This document shows, piece by piece, positions 22,052-35,100 of a DNA stretch of 64,000 bases. The position numbers were made by a program, and so were the translations under genes. Each line of letters begins with the position of its first letter. Within the stretch, counting starts at the first letter, position 1. The notes beneath the pieces are model-generated. The model searched no databases, had not been told where the DNA came from, and saw nothing but the letters and a program-made list of their open reading frames with translations. Source of the stretch: Closterium sp. Naga37s-1 (taxonomy: Eukaryota; Streptophyta; Zygnematophyceae; Desmidiales; Closteriaceae); the NCBI GenBank assembly GCA_947471745.1, contig CANJKZ010000519.1, positions 124,001 through 188,000 on the forward strand. The letters run 5' to 3'.

Positions 22052-23109
22052 TGGAGAGGGTAAGATAGGTAGCGGAGAGTAACAAACTGACGAGACGGGA
22101 CTATGAGCGCCGCAAGATATGTTCTGATTCTGACTTTCCTTTGGCCCTTTGTCCTGGGAATGCAATCGATGAGAACGTCAATTACGCTTCCTTTCACGAA
22201 AGTGAAGTCGTTCGGTACTGATGAAAAACGCGCACTTCCTTAGCAACTAAGTGTGTGCGTCGTATCAAGCGCCTCTTGCGCGAACAATGACACCTTCGAC
22301 TCGAGGAAGGTGAGAATCTTCGGACCGGACTCAACAATGGATGCACTGCACTACCGAAACAGTACAGACTCAGGAGCAGGGAGAGAGAGCCCTTTATGCA
22401 TAGCCCCGAGCAGGAAATATGGATGCACGGTCAGGCTCCTCGCCGGATACGACGACGGGAAAACAAGGAACAAAAACAAAACAGCGAGCTGCTTCTCATG
22501 CCTGAAGCTTGGCTGTGGGTGTTGAATGTCGTCTTTGCTGCCTCCTCCATCTGCCGCTGCTGTGGAGGCTGTTTGTTCTCCTGGTCCTAGTGAAAAACGG
22601 ACCATCTACGGTTCGGATGTAGGTTTGGCGTAGGGCTGTCAGGCACTCAAAACGACGGGGATTGGCTGGCTCCGTTATGGCGGGAGTCGAGTGTGGTTGA
22701 TGGTTGTGAGCCGTTTCGCAGGGTAGTTTCAGGGTTTACGGGTGCCATTTCTACTTGGCGGCGAAAAATCGGTCGTATTCGGTTCGGACCAAGTTGGTCC
22801 GGGGTGTGGTCGAGTCGCGCACGAATCAAAGCTCCTCCACGTTCGGGACGGCGGAGGTACGGGACAATGGATTTCTGTACTAATTGTAACCCGCAGGATG
22901 AGTCGTACGCGCTCGCAAATGTCGCAGGAAAAGAGTGGCGAATCTGGGCCTACAGCGAAAACTAAATGCCAACCATTGCTGTTATATTTAGCTCTATATT
23001 GACCAGTTATGAGCACCACAACCAAAACACACCAATAAAGTCAACAGGCTATTGACATAGATGCATATACAAGGCAGCAAGCGCCCTAGAGTTCAAGATA
23101 CTGTCAAGA
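22052..23109. other. Intergenic region between the GPI-type gene and the malic enzyme gene
   Basis: Upstream of the GPI-type gene and downstream of the malic enzyme stop codon. Several short open frames (for example 22351-22605 minus, 22693-22965 plus) have no recognisable domain, no splice context and no homologous copy in the window. I see nothing further. Confidence 0.4.
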
Positions 23110-26100
23110 TTATGCATCCCCTCCGAATATTAGAGGGGAGTAATTAGGCACCCACATTCGCTTCTCCACTTCCTTCTGAAGCTGTGCCTGAAAACAATGT
23201 ACAACATGTACATGGCAAGCCGTACAATTCATTCACATTATGCAACAATCAGAAAAGCAAAACATGTACATGGCAAGGCAGCGCTATGCCCGACAATTTC
23301 ACAACACTATATCAGTACCTTGGACATGGTAAGCAGTTGGTCGGCACGCAAGTTGGAAATGCCGTCCGCTAGGTCCTCCTCCGCCGCCCGCCTTGCCACG
23401 GCCACCGCCACATGGGATGTGATGTCACGGATGTGGCTCATGCATGGGTACAGCATACCCCTGTGCACCTGATCGTCTGTCATGTACTCTGCTAGCCTGG
23501 TGGGGGGAGGGATGGGGATAGAGGGAGAGCGGATATGGAGGGACGGAAATGCGATTTCAACATGGGATGTGATGTCACGGATGTGGCTCGTGCATGGGTA
23601 CAGCATGCCCCTGTGCACCTGGTCGTCTGTCATTTACTCTGCTAGCCTGGTTGGGGTGGAGGAATGGAGGTGCGAGGGAGAGAGGGATAGAGGGGGAGAG
23701 GTACAGAGGGACAGAGACATGAATAATCCATGAAATGTTATGTCATGGATGTTGCTACGGGTAAAGCATGCCCCTGTGCACTCGGTCATCTGTAACGTTA
23801 CTCTGCTAGCCGAATGGGATAGAAAAGGAGGTGTGAGGAAGAGAGGGATGGACACGTGAGTAAGCGAGAGATGGAGGGACGGAGATGTGAATCAATCTGC
23901 ACTCCAACAAACCTGTCGTGCACTCTCCCTGCCCCCGCCTCCCCTGCAACCAGAACACACCACACGCCGTGTACTCTGGTGCGCCGCAGCCTGCAGCATG
24001 ACGTATAAATTCATGCAAGGAATTTTGCTCCCATACGCCCCCCACATTAACAAACTGCACACGCCATGCCTTGCACTCAGCATTCAGCACTCACTGGTGC
24101 GGAGCAGCCTGCAGCATTCCGTCTGAAATCACTCAAACCGCACCACCCTTCATGCACTGTCATACCATACCATGCCATGCACTGTCATACCATACCATGC
24201 CATGCACTGTCATACCATGCCATGCCATGCACTGTCATACCATGCCATGCCATGCACTGTCATACCATGCCATGCCATGCCCTGCACTGTCATGCCCTGC
24301 AACATGCCGTCTGAAATCACTCACACTGCACTGCTCTTATATGCAATGCAATGCCATGCCATGGCGCACGCACTAAGCGTCATACTATGCCATGCATCCA
24401 TCACTCACTGGTGCGCTGCAGCCTGCAGCATGCCATCTGATATCATGCGAGCGCCCGAGAGGAGAGACCCCGACACAATGCTGATGGTGGGAGGGGAGGG
24501 CAGGTGTGGAGGGGAAGGGAGGGGAGAGGAAGAAGGCGGGTGTATAGGCCTGCAGCATGCCATCTGAAATCATGCGAGCGCCCGAGAGGAGAGATCCCGA
24601 CACAATGCTGATGGGCACAGGGGGAAAACGGAGGGTGGAGCGGGGTGTGGGAGGGAAAGGGAAGTGGGGGAGAGGGAACACGGGGGTTGTTTGGCGAAAC
24701 GAGGTTGCAGAAAAGTTGGGGGAGTCCATAAAGAGGCGACGTGTCACAAAACTCAATTAATATTCAATCGATGATATTGATGCGGTGAGTCGAGTTAATT
24801 AACCAAATTTAACGAATGTCAACCAGCGTATGCATGGAGTCATCACGCATGCCATCACACATGGTTCATCCCATGACGTCACCATGACACCACCCATGCC
24901 ACCACCCATGACGTCACCATGACATCACCATGACGTCACCATGACGTCCCTCATGCACAACCCAGCCTACCCTGGCGAAAGGAACACGTTGTTGGCTTGG
25001 CTCGTGTGCCCCACCTTGCCGTTCGCTGAGAAAGGGGGAGAGTGAGAGGGAGGGGAGGGTGTTAGGAGGGGGGTTAGTGCTGCCTGCCTGGAGCACATGC
25101 ACAACCCAGCCTACCCTGGCGAAAGGAACACGTTGTTGGCTTGGCTCGTGTGGAGGGAGAGGATAGAAGGAAGGACCGTACCAGAGGAGGTGGTGAGGGG
25201 AGGCAGAGGATAGAAGGGGCATACCAGAGGGGCTGCATGCGGGAGCAGGACTCACGGAATCGAACATCAGGGAAGGTGCATCCACTGGCGAAGAGGGGAG
25301 AGGCGAGAGGAGATGCTTTGTATGGTGCTTCAACAAGAGGGTAGCAGGGGGGTTGCAGGCAGGAGCAGGACTCACGGAATCGAACATCAGGGAAGGTGCA
25401 TCCACTGGCGAAGAGGGGAGAGGCGAGAGGAGATGCTTTGTATGGTGCTTCAACAAGAGGGTAGCAGGGGGGTTGCAGGCAGGAGCAGGACTCACGGAAT
25501 CGAACATCAGGGAAGGTGCATCCACTGGCGAAGAGGGGAGAGGCGAGAGGAGATGCTTTGTATGGTGCTTCAACAAGAGGGTAGCAGGGGGGTTGCAGGC
25601 AGGAGCAGGACTCACGGAATCGAACATCAGGGAAGGTGCATCCACTGGCGAAGAGGGGAGAGGCGAGAGGAGATGCTTTGTATGGTGCTTCAACAAGAGG
25701 GTAGCAGGGGGGTTGCAGGCAGGAGCAGGACTCACGGAACCGAACATCAGGGAAGGTGCATCCACTGGCGAAGAGGGGAGAGGCGAGAGGAGATGCTTTG
25801 TATGGTGCTTCAACAAGAGGGTAGCAGGGGGGTTGCAGGCAGGAGCAGGACTCACGGAATCGAACATCAGGGAAGGTGCATCCACTGGCGAAGAGGGGAG
25901 AGGCGAGAGGAGATGCTTTGTATGGTGCTTCAACAAGAGGGTAGCAGGGGGGTTGCAGGCAGGAGCAGGACTCACGGAATCGAACATCAGGGAAGGTGCA
26001 TCCACTGGCGAAGAGGGGAGAGGCGAGAGGAGATGCTTTGTATGGTGCTTCAACAAGAGGGTAGCAGGGGGGTTGCAGGCAGGAGCAGGACTCACGGAAT

Positions 26101-29100
26101 CGAACGTCAGGGAAGGTGCATCCACTAGCAAAGAGAGCGTTGGGACCCAGCAGCTTGAATGCGTCCTGTGCCGTGCACTCCGCTGGGGGAGGGGAGGGAG
26201 GAGAGAGAGCGTGGGGGGGGGGAGAAAGAGGGAAGAGAGTACGGGGGGGGGGGAAGGAGGGAGGGCAAAGAGCGCGTTGGGGCCCAGCAGCTTAAATGCA
26301 TCTTCGGCGGTGCACTCCGCTGGGAGAGGGAGATAAATCTGGGCAGGAGAGGGAGATAAACGGGGCAAGAGAGGGAGATAAAACGGGGCAAGAGAGTGTG
26401 GGAAGAAAGTTTGTATAAAGAGAGAGGGAAAGGAATGAGGTGCAGCCACTGGCAAAGAGAGCGTTGGGGCCCAGCAGCTTGAAGGCGTCCTGTGCCGTGC
26501 ACTCCACTGGGGGAAGGGGGAGGAGGGCAAGCCAAGAGAGGAGGGAGAGCGTGAGGTTGAAGGGAATGAGGGAGGCAACGGGATCAAGTACTTCACCTCA
26601 CGCTCAGCAAGTACTTGCAAAGAGGCCATTACGGCCCAGCAGCTTAAAGGCGTTCTGTGCCGTGCACTCCCCTCGAACCTTGAGGCATGTGTCAAGGTCG
26701 CTGGAACATGTCTCAAGGTCTGCCGTGCACTCCCCTCGAACCTTGAGGCATGTGTCAAGGTCGCTGGAACATGTCTCAAGGTCTGCCGTGCACTCCCCTC
26801 GAACCTTGAGGCATGTGTCAAGGTCGCTGGAACATGTCTCAAGGTCTGCCGTGCACTCCCCTCGAACCTTGAGGCATGTGTCAAGGTCGCTGGAACATGT
26901 CTCAAGGTCTGCCGTGCACTCCCCTCGAACCTTGAGGCATGTGTCAAGGTCGCTGGAACATGTCTCAAGGTCTGCCGTGCACTCCCCTCGAACCTTGAGG
27001 CATGTGTCAAGGTCGCTGGAACATGTCTCAAGGTCTGCCGTGCACTCCCCTCGAACCCCCCACCTTGTTTCACAGGCTGCGAGAGAGCAAACACGGCCGG
27101 CCGAGACACATCGGCATTCTTCATGGCTTTTAGAACGTCGTCGTCAAACAGATGGCCCGATCCACCCTGCTCTCTATCCTGTGTCCCTGCCCTGCCAGAA
27201 CAGTAACCTCCTCCCATCATACCTTGTTTCACAGGCTGAGAAAGGGCAAAGACGGCTGGCCGAGACACGTCGGCGTTCTTCATGGCTTTCAGCACATCGT
27301 CGTCAAACGGATGCCCCGACCTGGTCAGCCCCAACCTACGTCCCTGCAGGGTGATTATGAGCATTCTCACCTTGCTTTACAGGTTGGGCGAGGGCGAATA
27401 TGGCAGGCCGAGACACGTCGGCGTTCTTCATGGCTTTCAGCACGCCGTCGTCAAACAGATGGCCCGACCTGCCCTGCTCCACCTTGATTCACCGCACTTC
27501 ACCGTGGTTGACCACGCTTCACCTTGTTTCATCATTTTAGACCAGCAACCCCTCAAACACCTCACCTTGTTTTACCGGTTGCAAGAGAGCAAAGACAGCA
27601 GGCCGAGACACATCCGCGTTCTTCATAGCCTTGAGAACGTCGTCGTCAAACAGATGGCCCGACCCCGTCAGCCCCACCCCAATCCATTCCCTCTATCCAC
27701 CTCCCTTAACCTTTCCTAACCGCACTTCACCTTGTTTCACAGGTTGAGAAAGCGCAAACACAGCCGGGCGAGACACGTTGGCGTTCTTCATGGCCTTGAG
27801 GACGTCGTCGTCAAACAGATGGCCCGACCCCGTCAGCCCCACCAGCACATGCAGCTTCACCCCCCGGCTTCACCACGTGCGGCTGGGCCCATGTGATTCG
27901 ACTTTACCCAGCTGTGCCCACCTGCCCAGACAGCAACCCGTTCGGCACTCACCTTGCTTGACAGGTTGGGAGAGCGCGAAGACGGCCGGGCGCGACACAT
28001 CGGCATTCTTCATGGCTTTTAGGACGTCGTCGTCAAACAGATGGCCCGATCCGGTCAGCCCCACCAGCACATGCGGCTTCACCCGCTTCACCACGTGCGC
28101 CAGACTCGTTCCCTCCTTGAGCCTCTCATCCTCGTTCGACCGCCTCAAGAAGTCTTCAAACTCCAGGGCACAGCTCACCCTCGCGACTGTCATGAGACCC
28201 TGGAGGGAGGACAGGGTCAACACAGGGTCAACGGAGATCAATGAATGTCAAGGCAGGTTAGACTACCTCGTGCCCTCCTTGAGCCTCTCATCCTCATCTG
28301 CCCGCCTCAAGAAGTCTTCAAACTCCGAGGCACAGCTCACCCGGGCGTCCGTCATCAGGCCCTGGAGAAAACAGACGGTCAACGCAGGTCAATGCAAGTC
28401 AATGCAAGTCAGACCCTTTCATCCTCGTTCGACCGCCTCAAGAAGTCTTCAAACTCAGGGGCACAGCTCACCCTGGCGTCCGTCATCAGACCCTGGAGAA
28501 AACAGAGGGTCAACGCAGGTCAATGCAAGTCAATGCAAGTCAGACCCTTTCATCGTCGTCCGACCGCCTTAAATAGTCTTCAAACTCAGGGGCACAGCTC
28601 ACCCGGGCGTCCGTCATCAGACCCTGCAGGGAACACAACACAGGGTCAACACAGGTCAACGCAAGTCGATGCAAGCCAATAACTCACCTGGTCATTCACA
28701 AGTCAACCGAAATCAACGAGACGAAAAGTTAACGCCAGTCAATGCCAGTCAACGCCTCACCTGGTCATCCACGAGCCAGAAGTTTTCAGCTGCCCGATCC
28801 ATGGCGGCTTTGCCCTGCCCGATCTGCGTAGCCATTGCCCTCCGCACAGCTGTCAGCACTCCTTCCGCTTCCCTGTAGGGAGGGGGTTCGAGGTGAGGGT
28901 TTAGGAAAACAAAAGAGAGCAGGAACCTTGAGGGGAGTGTTAGGTGCTGAAATGGGTGCTGCTGCCGTCTGCATTGCCGTGACCCGTCAGCACTCCATCT
29001 GCCGTCAGAACTTGAAGGGATTATTTTGATTGGTTTAAAAACACTACGAAATCTGCAAGGGGAGAAGCGTGATCAGCGGACATCGGACAGACAAAAGGGT

Positions 29101-32100
29101 TTGAAAGCAGTGAAAATTAATACAGGTGTTGAAAGACTGAAACGGATTTCCAGAAACTGAAGCGGCAATCCGAGGAAGATTAATGGTGTGTCGAAGCAAC
29201 CATTCAAGTTTTTTTTGACACACCATTAATGTCCCTCGTATTGCCGCTTGGATTTTCAGCAGGTCTTTCAGCTCCTGCGTTAATTTCACTGGTTTATAAA
29301 TAAAATCAGTGAAACTTTCGAGCGAAACTTTCTCAGCGAAACTTTTGCGTAGCGAAATTTACAACCTTGCTTCCCTCCTACCCCCTCGCTTTGCCACACC
29401 CGCCAGTGCCGGCAACCACCACTCTGGTGTCGGCAAGAGCTTTAGGGGGGAGGTGCTGCTCTCTCCGGACCTCTTACCTGCCATTGCCGGTCCCTCCCTC
29501 CCCTCCAACCCCATTGCCTTCCATCCCCCCCCCTCCCAGCCCGTACCTGCCAGTGCCAGCAACCACCACTCTGGTGTCGGCAAGAGCTTTAGGAGGGAGG
29601 TGCTGCGCCCGCAGCACGTTGAGAATGCCCGCCACTGCCACTCCGCCTGTGCCCTGTGGAATAGAAAAAGGGGGTTTACGGGAGGGCGAGGAGATTATGC
29701 ACAGGGGAGGGGGGGAGGAGGGAGGTGCTATGCTCGTAGGACGTTGAGAGTGCCTGCTACTGCCACTCCGCCTGTGCCCTGTGTAGTGGAAAAGGGGGGG
29801 GGGACGGCAGGTGGAGGTAGGGAGAGAGGGGTTTAGTTGGAGGTGCTGTGCAGCAGAGGGGTTATGGGGGATTGGTACCATATTGTCCAGGTAAGTGTCT
29901 CAGTACCATTGGTAAGGGTGGGTGGTTACGTCCAATACCCTCGCATACGTTTACATCCTCCCGCCCATCGCATCCTCCCTCTCATTGCATCCTCCTTCCC
30001 AGCAGCACCGCACCTCGATATGATCAATGAAGATGCGGTACTGTGACTTGTAGCGATCCATGAGAGTGCTGCTGGCCACCCACCCACCTTGCCAGAACCA
30101 CATGCACCACATGCCCCTTCAGTGCTCTCCCTCCCACCGCCTCTACCACTGGTCCCCGCATCTCACCTCGATATGATCAATGAAGATGCGGTACTGTGAC
30201 TTGTAGCGATCCATGAGAGTGCTGCTGGCCACCCACCCACCTTGCCAGAACCACATGCACCACATGCCCCTTCAGTGCTCTCCCTCCCACCGCCTCTACC
30301 ACTGGTCCCCGCATCTCACCTCGATATGATCAATGAAGATGCGGTACTGTGACTTGTAGCGATCCATGAGAGTGCTGCTGGCCACCCACCCACCTTGCCA
30401 GAACCACATGCACCACATGCCCCTTCAGTGCTCTCCCTCCCACCGCCTCTACCACTGGTCCCCGCATCTCACCTCGATATGATCAATGAAGATGCGGTAC
30501 TGTGACTTGTAGCGATCCATGAGAGTGCTGCTGGCCACCCACCCACCTTGCCAGAACCACATGCACCACATGCCCCTTCAGTGCTCTCCCTCCCACCGCC
30601 TCTACCACTGGTCCCCGCATCTCACCTCGATATGATCAATGAAGATGCGGTACTGTGACTTGTAGCGATCCATGAGAGTGCTGCTGGCCACCCACCCACC
30701 TTGCCAGAACCACATGCACCACATGCCCCTTCAGTGCTCTCCCTCCCACCGCCTCTACCACTGGTCCCCGCATCTCACCTCGATATGATCACTGAAGATG
30801 CGGTACTGTGACTTGTAGCGCTCCATGAGGGTGTTGGTACACCCACCCACATGCACATACATCCATCCCCTCTGTCCCTCCTACCCTCTCATCTCACCTC
30901 GATATCATCACTGAAGATGCGGTACTGTGACTTGTGGCGCTCCATGAGGGTGTTGGCCCACCCACCCACATGCACATACATCCATCCCCTCTGTCCCTCC
31001 CTCCCTCCTAACTCACCTCGATATCATCGTTGAAGATGCGATAATGTGACTTGTAGCAATCCATGAGGCTATTGGCCCCTGCACCCCACCTTCCAACCTT
31101 CAACCACACCCCTCCACTCACTATGCCTCCCCTCCCTCTCTCACCTCGATATCATCGTTGAAGATGCGGCACTGTGAATTGTAGCGATCGATCCATGAGA
31201 GTGTTGGCCCACTGCACCTCTACGTGTCATGACACACAACCACACCCCACCCTGCAACCATACATCTTGCGAATACCAGTGCTCCCTTCGACCCCCCCAT
31301 CTCACCTCGATATCATCATTGAAGATTCGATACTGCGACTTGTAGCGATCCATGAGCGTGTTGGCCCACCCACCCACCCACATGAACATACATCCATCAC
31401 ATCTGTCCCTCCTACCCTCCTATCTCACCTCGATATCATTGTTGAAGATGCGGTACTGTGACTTGTAGCGCTCCATGAGCGTGTTGGCCCTCCCACATGC
31501 ACCACATGCCCCTTCAGTGCTCTCCCTCCCACCGCGTCTACCACTGGTCCCCGCATCTCACCTCGATATCATCATGAGCGTGTTGGCCCACACCCACCCA
31601 TTCCTTGGTATCATCACACACAACCACACCCCAGACACAATCACCCATCTCATCTCACCTCGATATCATCGTTAAAGATTCGATACTGTGACTTGTAGCG
31701 CTCCATGAGCGTGTTGGCCCACCGCATCTCAAAGTCCTCAAACTGCCATGTGCAGGCACAATCACATGCACAGAGGCACATATGATGAACACACAAACAC
31801 AAACAGAGAGGTAAAGGGAGTGTTAGAAGCAAGTGCACAGATGCACATATGAACACACACACAAAGCGACAGAGATACAGGGAGTTTTTTAAGAGTCCTC
31901 AAGACACCTTGTACCGATCTGCACCCATCCATGAGGGTGTTGGCCCACCTCATCTCAAAGTCCTCAAAACTGCTTGAATGTGCACAAACACGCACGAACA
32001 GCAGGGTGTTGCAAACCGCAATGCAGAAATGGAACAACTATGGAAATCACGAAGCACTCAAAACGGAACGAAACTAGCACCACCTGATCCTGACATTCCC

Positions 32101-35100
32101 ACCTCCCACTACCACCCACTCCCGGTACCACCCACTCCCACTACCACCCACTCCCACTACCACCCACTCCCACTACCACCCACTCCCACTACCACCTGCT
32201 CTAGATATCACCTGCACGATCACATTAGGCCAGCGTGAAAAGACTGCCTCCATGAACTCGTCCATTAAGGACAGGTAGTGCGCTCCCCGTCCAGGTGACA
32301 CCTGCACTGGATGCCACACACCCTAGGCCATCTGACTTCGGACAGTAACAACCTCCCCCATACGCTACCTGCACGATCACATTAGGCCAGCGTGAAAAGA
32401 CTGCCTCCATAAACTCGTCCATTAAGGACAGGTAGTGCTCCCCGTCCAGACGAGGGTGGCGCAAGCCCAGGTCTGGGTGGGTTGAATTGGGTTGGCGTAG
32501 GTGGAAACGGGTGTGAATCGGTAGAAATGTGTTTGGATGGGTGGGGATTTCGATGAACACCGTCTCGCCGTGAAATCAGCCATGAAGGAGAGGTAGAGCT
32601 CTCCGTCCTGACGAGGGTGGCGCAACCCCAGGTCGGGGTGGGTGAATGGAGTGGGGGAATGGGTTGCAAAGGGTTATGACTTGTCCATAAGAAAAAGTGG
32701 AGGTGGAGGGGAGACTGTTGGGAAGAGAATTGTTACGAGAAAACACACACAAGTGGACGTCTGCTGCGTCATGAGATGGAGGTTGTGTGTTGTAAGGCTA
32801 ATGCGAGTCTGCTTACAGAGGGGATTCTTTATGAGCGTCTCTTTGTTGGTGCCAACATCGAACATCACTGGAAGCACCTGGGAAAATGACAAAAAAAGAA
32901 AAAAAAAGAAAAGAAAAGAAAAGAAAAGAAAAGAAAAGAAAAGAAAAAACCATGAACAGTTTAGCTTGCTGGGAATGGAACACCAGCACTAACAATATTC
33001 ACTGACACTAATGCCATTCGCACCACAGGGGGGAAATGCCGGCCGCAGCGACGTACATGTGGAGCTTGCCCATCGGGATGGCTCTTGCCTGTTGTACCCC
33101 CTAGCCAAGCTCACCGGCTCGAGACAGGGAGAGAAGGGCGTCAATAACAACGCTCACCCTGTTAGATAGAATGCCGGCCGCAGCGACGTACATCCCCACC
33201 GCCGGGATGACTATGGCCTGCACTCCCAGGTCTCCAAATCTAGGCAGGGAGAGAAGGGCGTTAGTACCTTCATTCACCCTGTTTGCCCACTCACCCTGTT
33301 GGGTGGAATGCCAGCCGCAGCGACATACATGTCGAGCTTGCCCACCGGGATAGCTATGGCCTGCACTCCCAAACCACTCGCTCTATAGTGGGAGAGGAGG
33401 AGCATGTGTGGCGCATGCTGTAGCAACACTCACCCTGTTGGGAGGAATGCCAGCAGCAGCGACATACATGTCGAGCTTGCCCACCGGAATGGCTATGGCC
33501 TGCTGTATGGTGTATCCCCTCTATACAGTGGAAGAGGAGAGCAGGAGTGTGTGCGTCAGTACCAACACTCACCCTGTTGGGAGGAATGCCCGCAGCAGCG
33601 ACGTACATGTCGAGCTTGCCCACCGGGATGGCTATGGCCTGCACTCCCAGGTCGATCTTCCTGAACCAGTCCGTCACACCACTCTCACCCGGTGCACCAC
33701 TCACCAGGCCTTCAGTACCCCCTAGCTCACCGGGCCTAGACAGGGCAAGACGGGCGGCAGTACCAGCACTCACCCTCTTTTCACACTCACCCGGTTGGGG
33801 GGGATGCCGGCTGCAGCGACATACATGTCGAGCTTGCCCACCGGAATGGCTATGGCCTGCACTCCCAGGTCTCCCAACCCCAGCACCTTGCTGCCATCCG
33901 TCATCACTATCACATCCACCTGGAATAGGTGGAGAGGGTAGGGAGAGGGGAAAGGGGGAATGGAGAGAAGGGGGAGAGCAGGGAGAGGAGAGAGAGCAGT
34001 GAGCCGCACCACCACTCCCAGGTCTCCCAACCCCAGCACCTTGCTTCCGTCTGTCATGACTATCACATCCACCTGAAGAATGGGAAAGAGGAGAGACGGG
34101 GGAGAGAAGAGAGTAGAGTGAGAGAAGAGAGAGCAGTAGGCAGACCATCAGTCACGGGTCGGCCAGCCTCCCAGCACGGGATGGGAATGGCCTGCACTCC
34201 CAGGTCTCCCAGGCCCAGCACCTTGCTGCCGTCTGTCATGACTATCACATCCACCTGGATGGGTGGAGAAGGGAGGGAGGAAGGAATGGAAGAGAAAACA
34301 TGGCACAAACCAAAAAATAAAAAGAAAAAAGAAAAAACTACTACTACTATCCTGTCTTCCCACACATACAGTCCCAGCACATAACTCCAGCACGCACTCA
34401 CAGCATGGAACCAGCACACCTTATCTCTCGCCACCCTACCTTGTCTGCCGGCCAGTTGTGCACCATACTCGCCATCTCGCCCCTGTCAGCTGCACTGAAG
34501 TACATGCCTCGGGGCCGCCGGAACAGACTGCTGTACTTCTGACACATTCTCTCTGCTTTCCCCCATGCATGCAGTCACAGCACCCCCTCATCCCTCACCT
34601 TGTCTGCCGGCCAGTTGTGCACCATACTCGCCATCTCGCCCCTGTCCGCCGCACTGAAGTACATGCCTCGGGGGCGCCGGAACAGGCTGCTGTACTTTTG
34701 ACACACGGTGCCAACTGTTGGCACGTAGAGAATGCGACTCATCTCCTGAATGTGGTCTATCAAAACCTGATGGGGAAGGGAGTTAGAGCGAAGGGGGAGG
34801 AGGAGGCAGGAAGGGAGGAGGGGAGGGGGAGAAGAGAGCGAAGAAGAAGCTGCTGTGATTTCGACACACGGTGCCGACCGTGGGGACGTTTGGATGCGAC
34901 TCATCTCCTGAATGTGATCTATCAGGACCTGATGTGTGTTTGGTGGGGGGAGGCAAGGGAAGGGAGGGACCGAGCAGGGGAGCAGGGGAGGAGGGGAGGG
35001 GAATGCGCAGGCTGCTGAACTTCTGACACACGGTGCCGACCGTGGGGACGTTTGGATGCGACTCATCTCCTGAATGTGGTCGATCAGGACATGATGGGGG

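Noticed and set aside
25313-26336. Long plus-strand open frames of 271 and 327 codons
   Set aside because: They are antisense readings of the 120-bp array. The period is a multiple of three, so any frame without a stop in one unit stays open; the proteins are pure 40-residue repeats.
24914-27370. An 818-codon minus-strand open frame
   Set aside because: It runs through several malic enzyme exons and the introns between them; it stays open because of the 120-bp and 63-bp arrays. The spliced model gives the real enzyme.
26440-28572. Plus-strand open frames of about 264-304 codons
   Set aside because: They are antisense to malic enzyme exon copies and repeat with them; no family match.
30011-30775. 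Regular direct repeats that might suggest a CRISPR array
   Set aside because: The whole 153-bp unit repeats, with no variable spacers, and it contains exon sequence of a plant gene.
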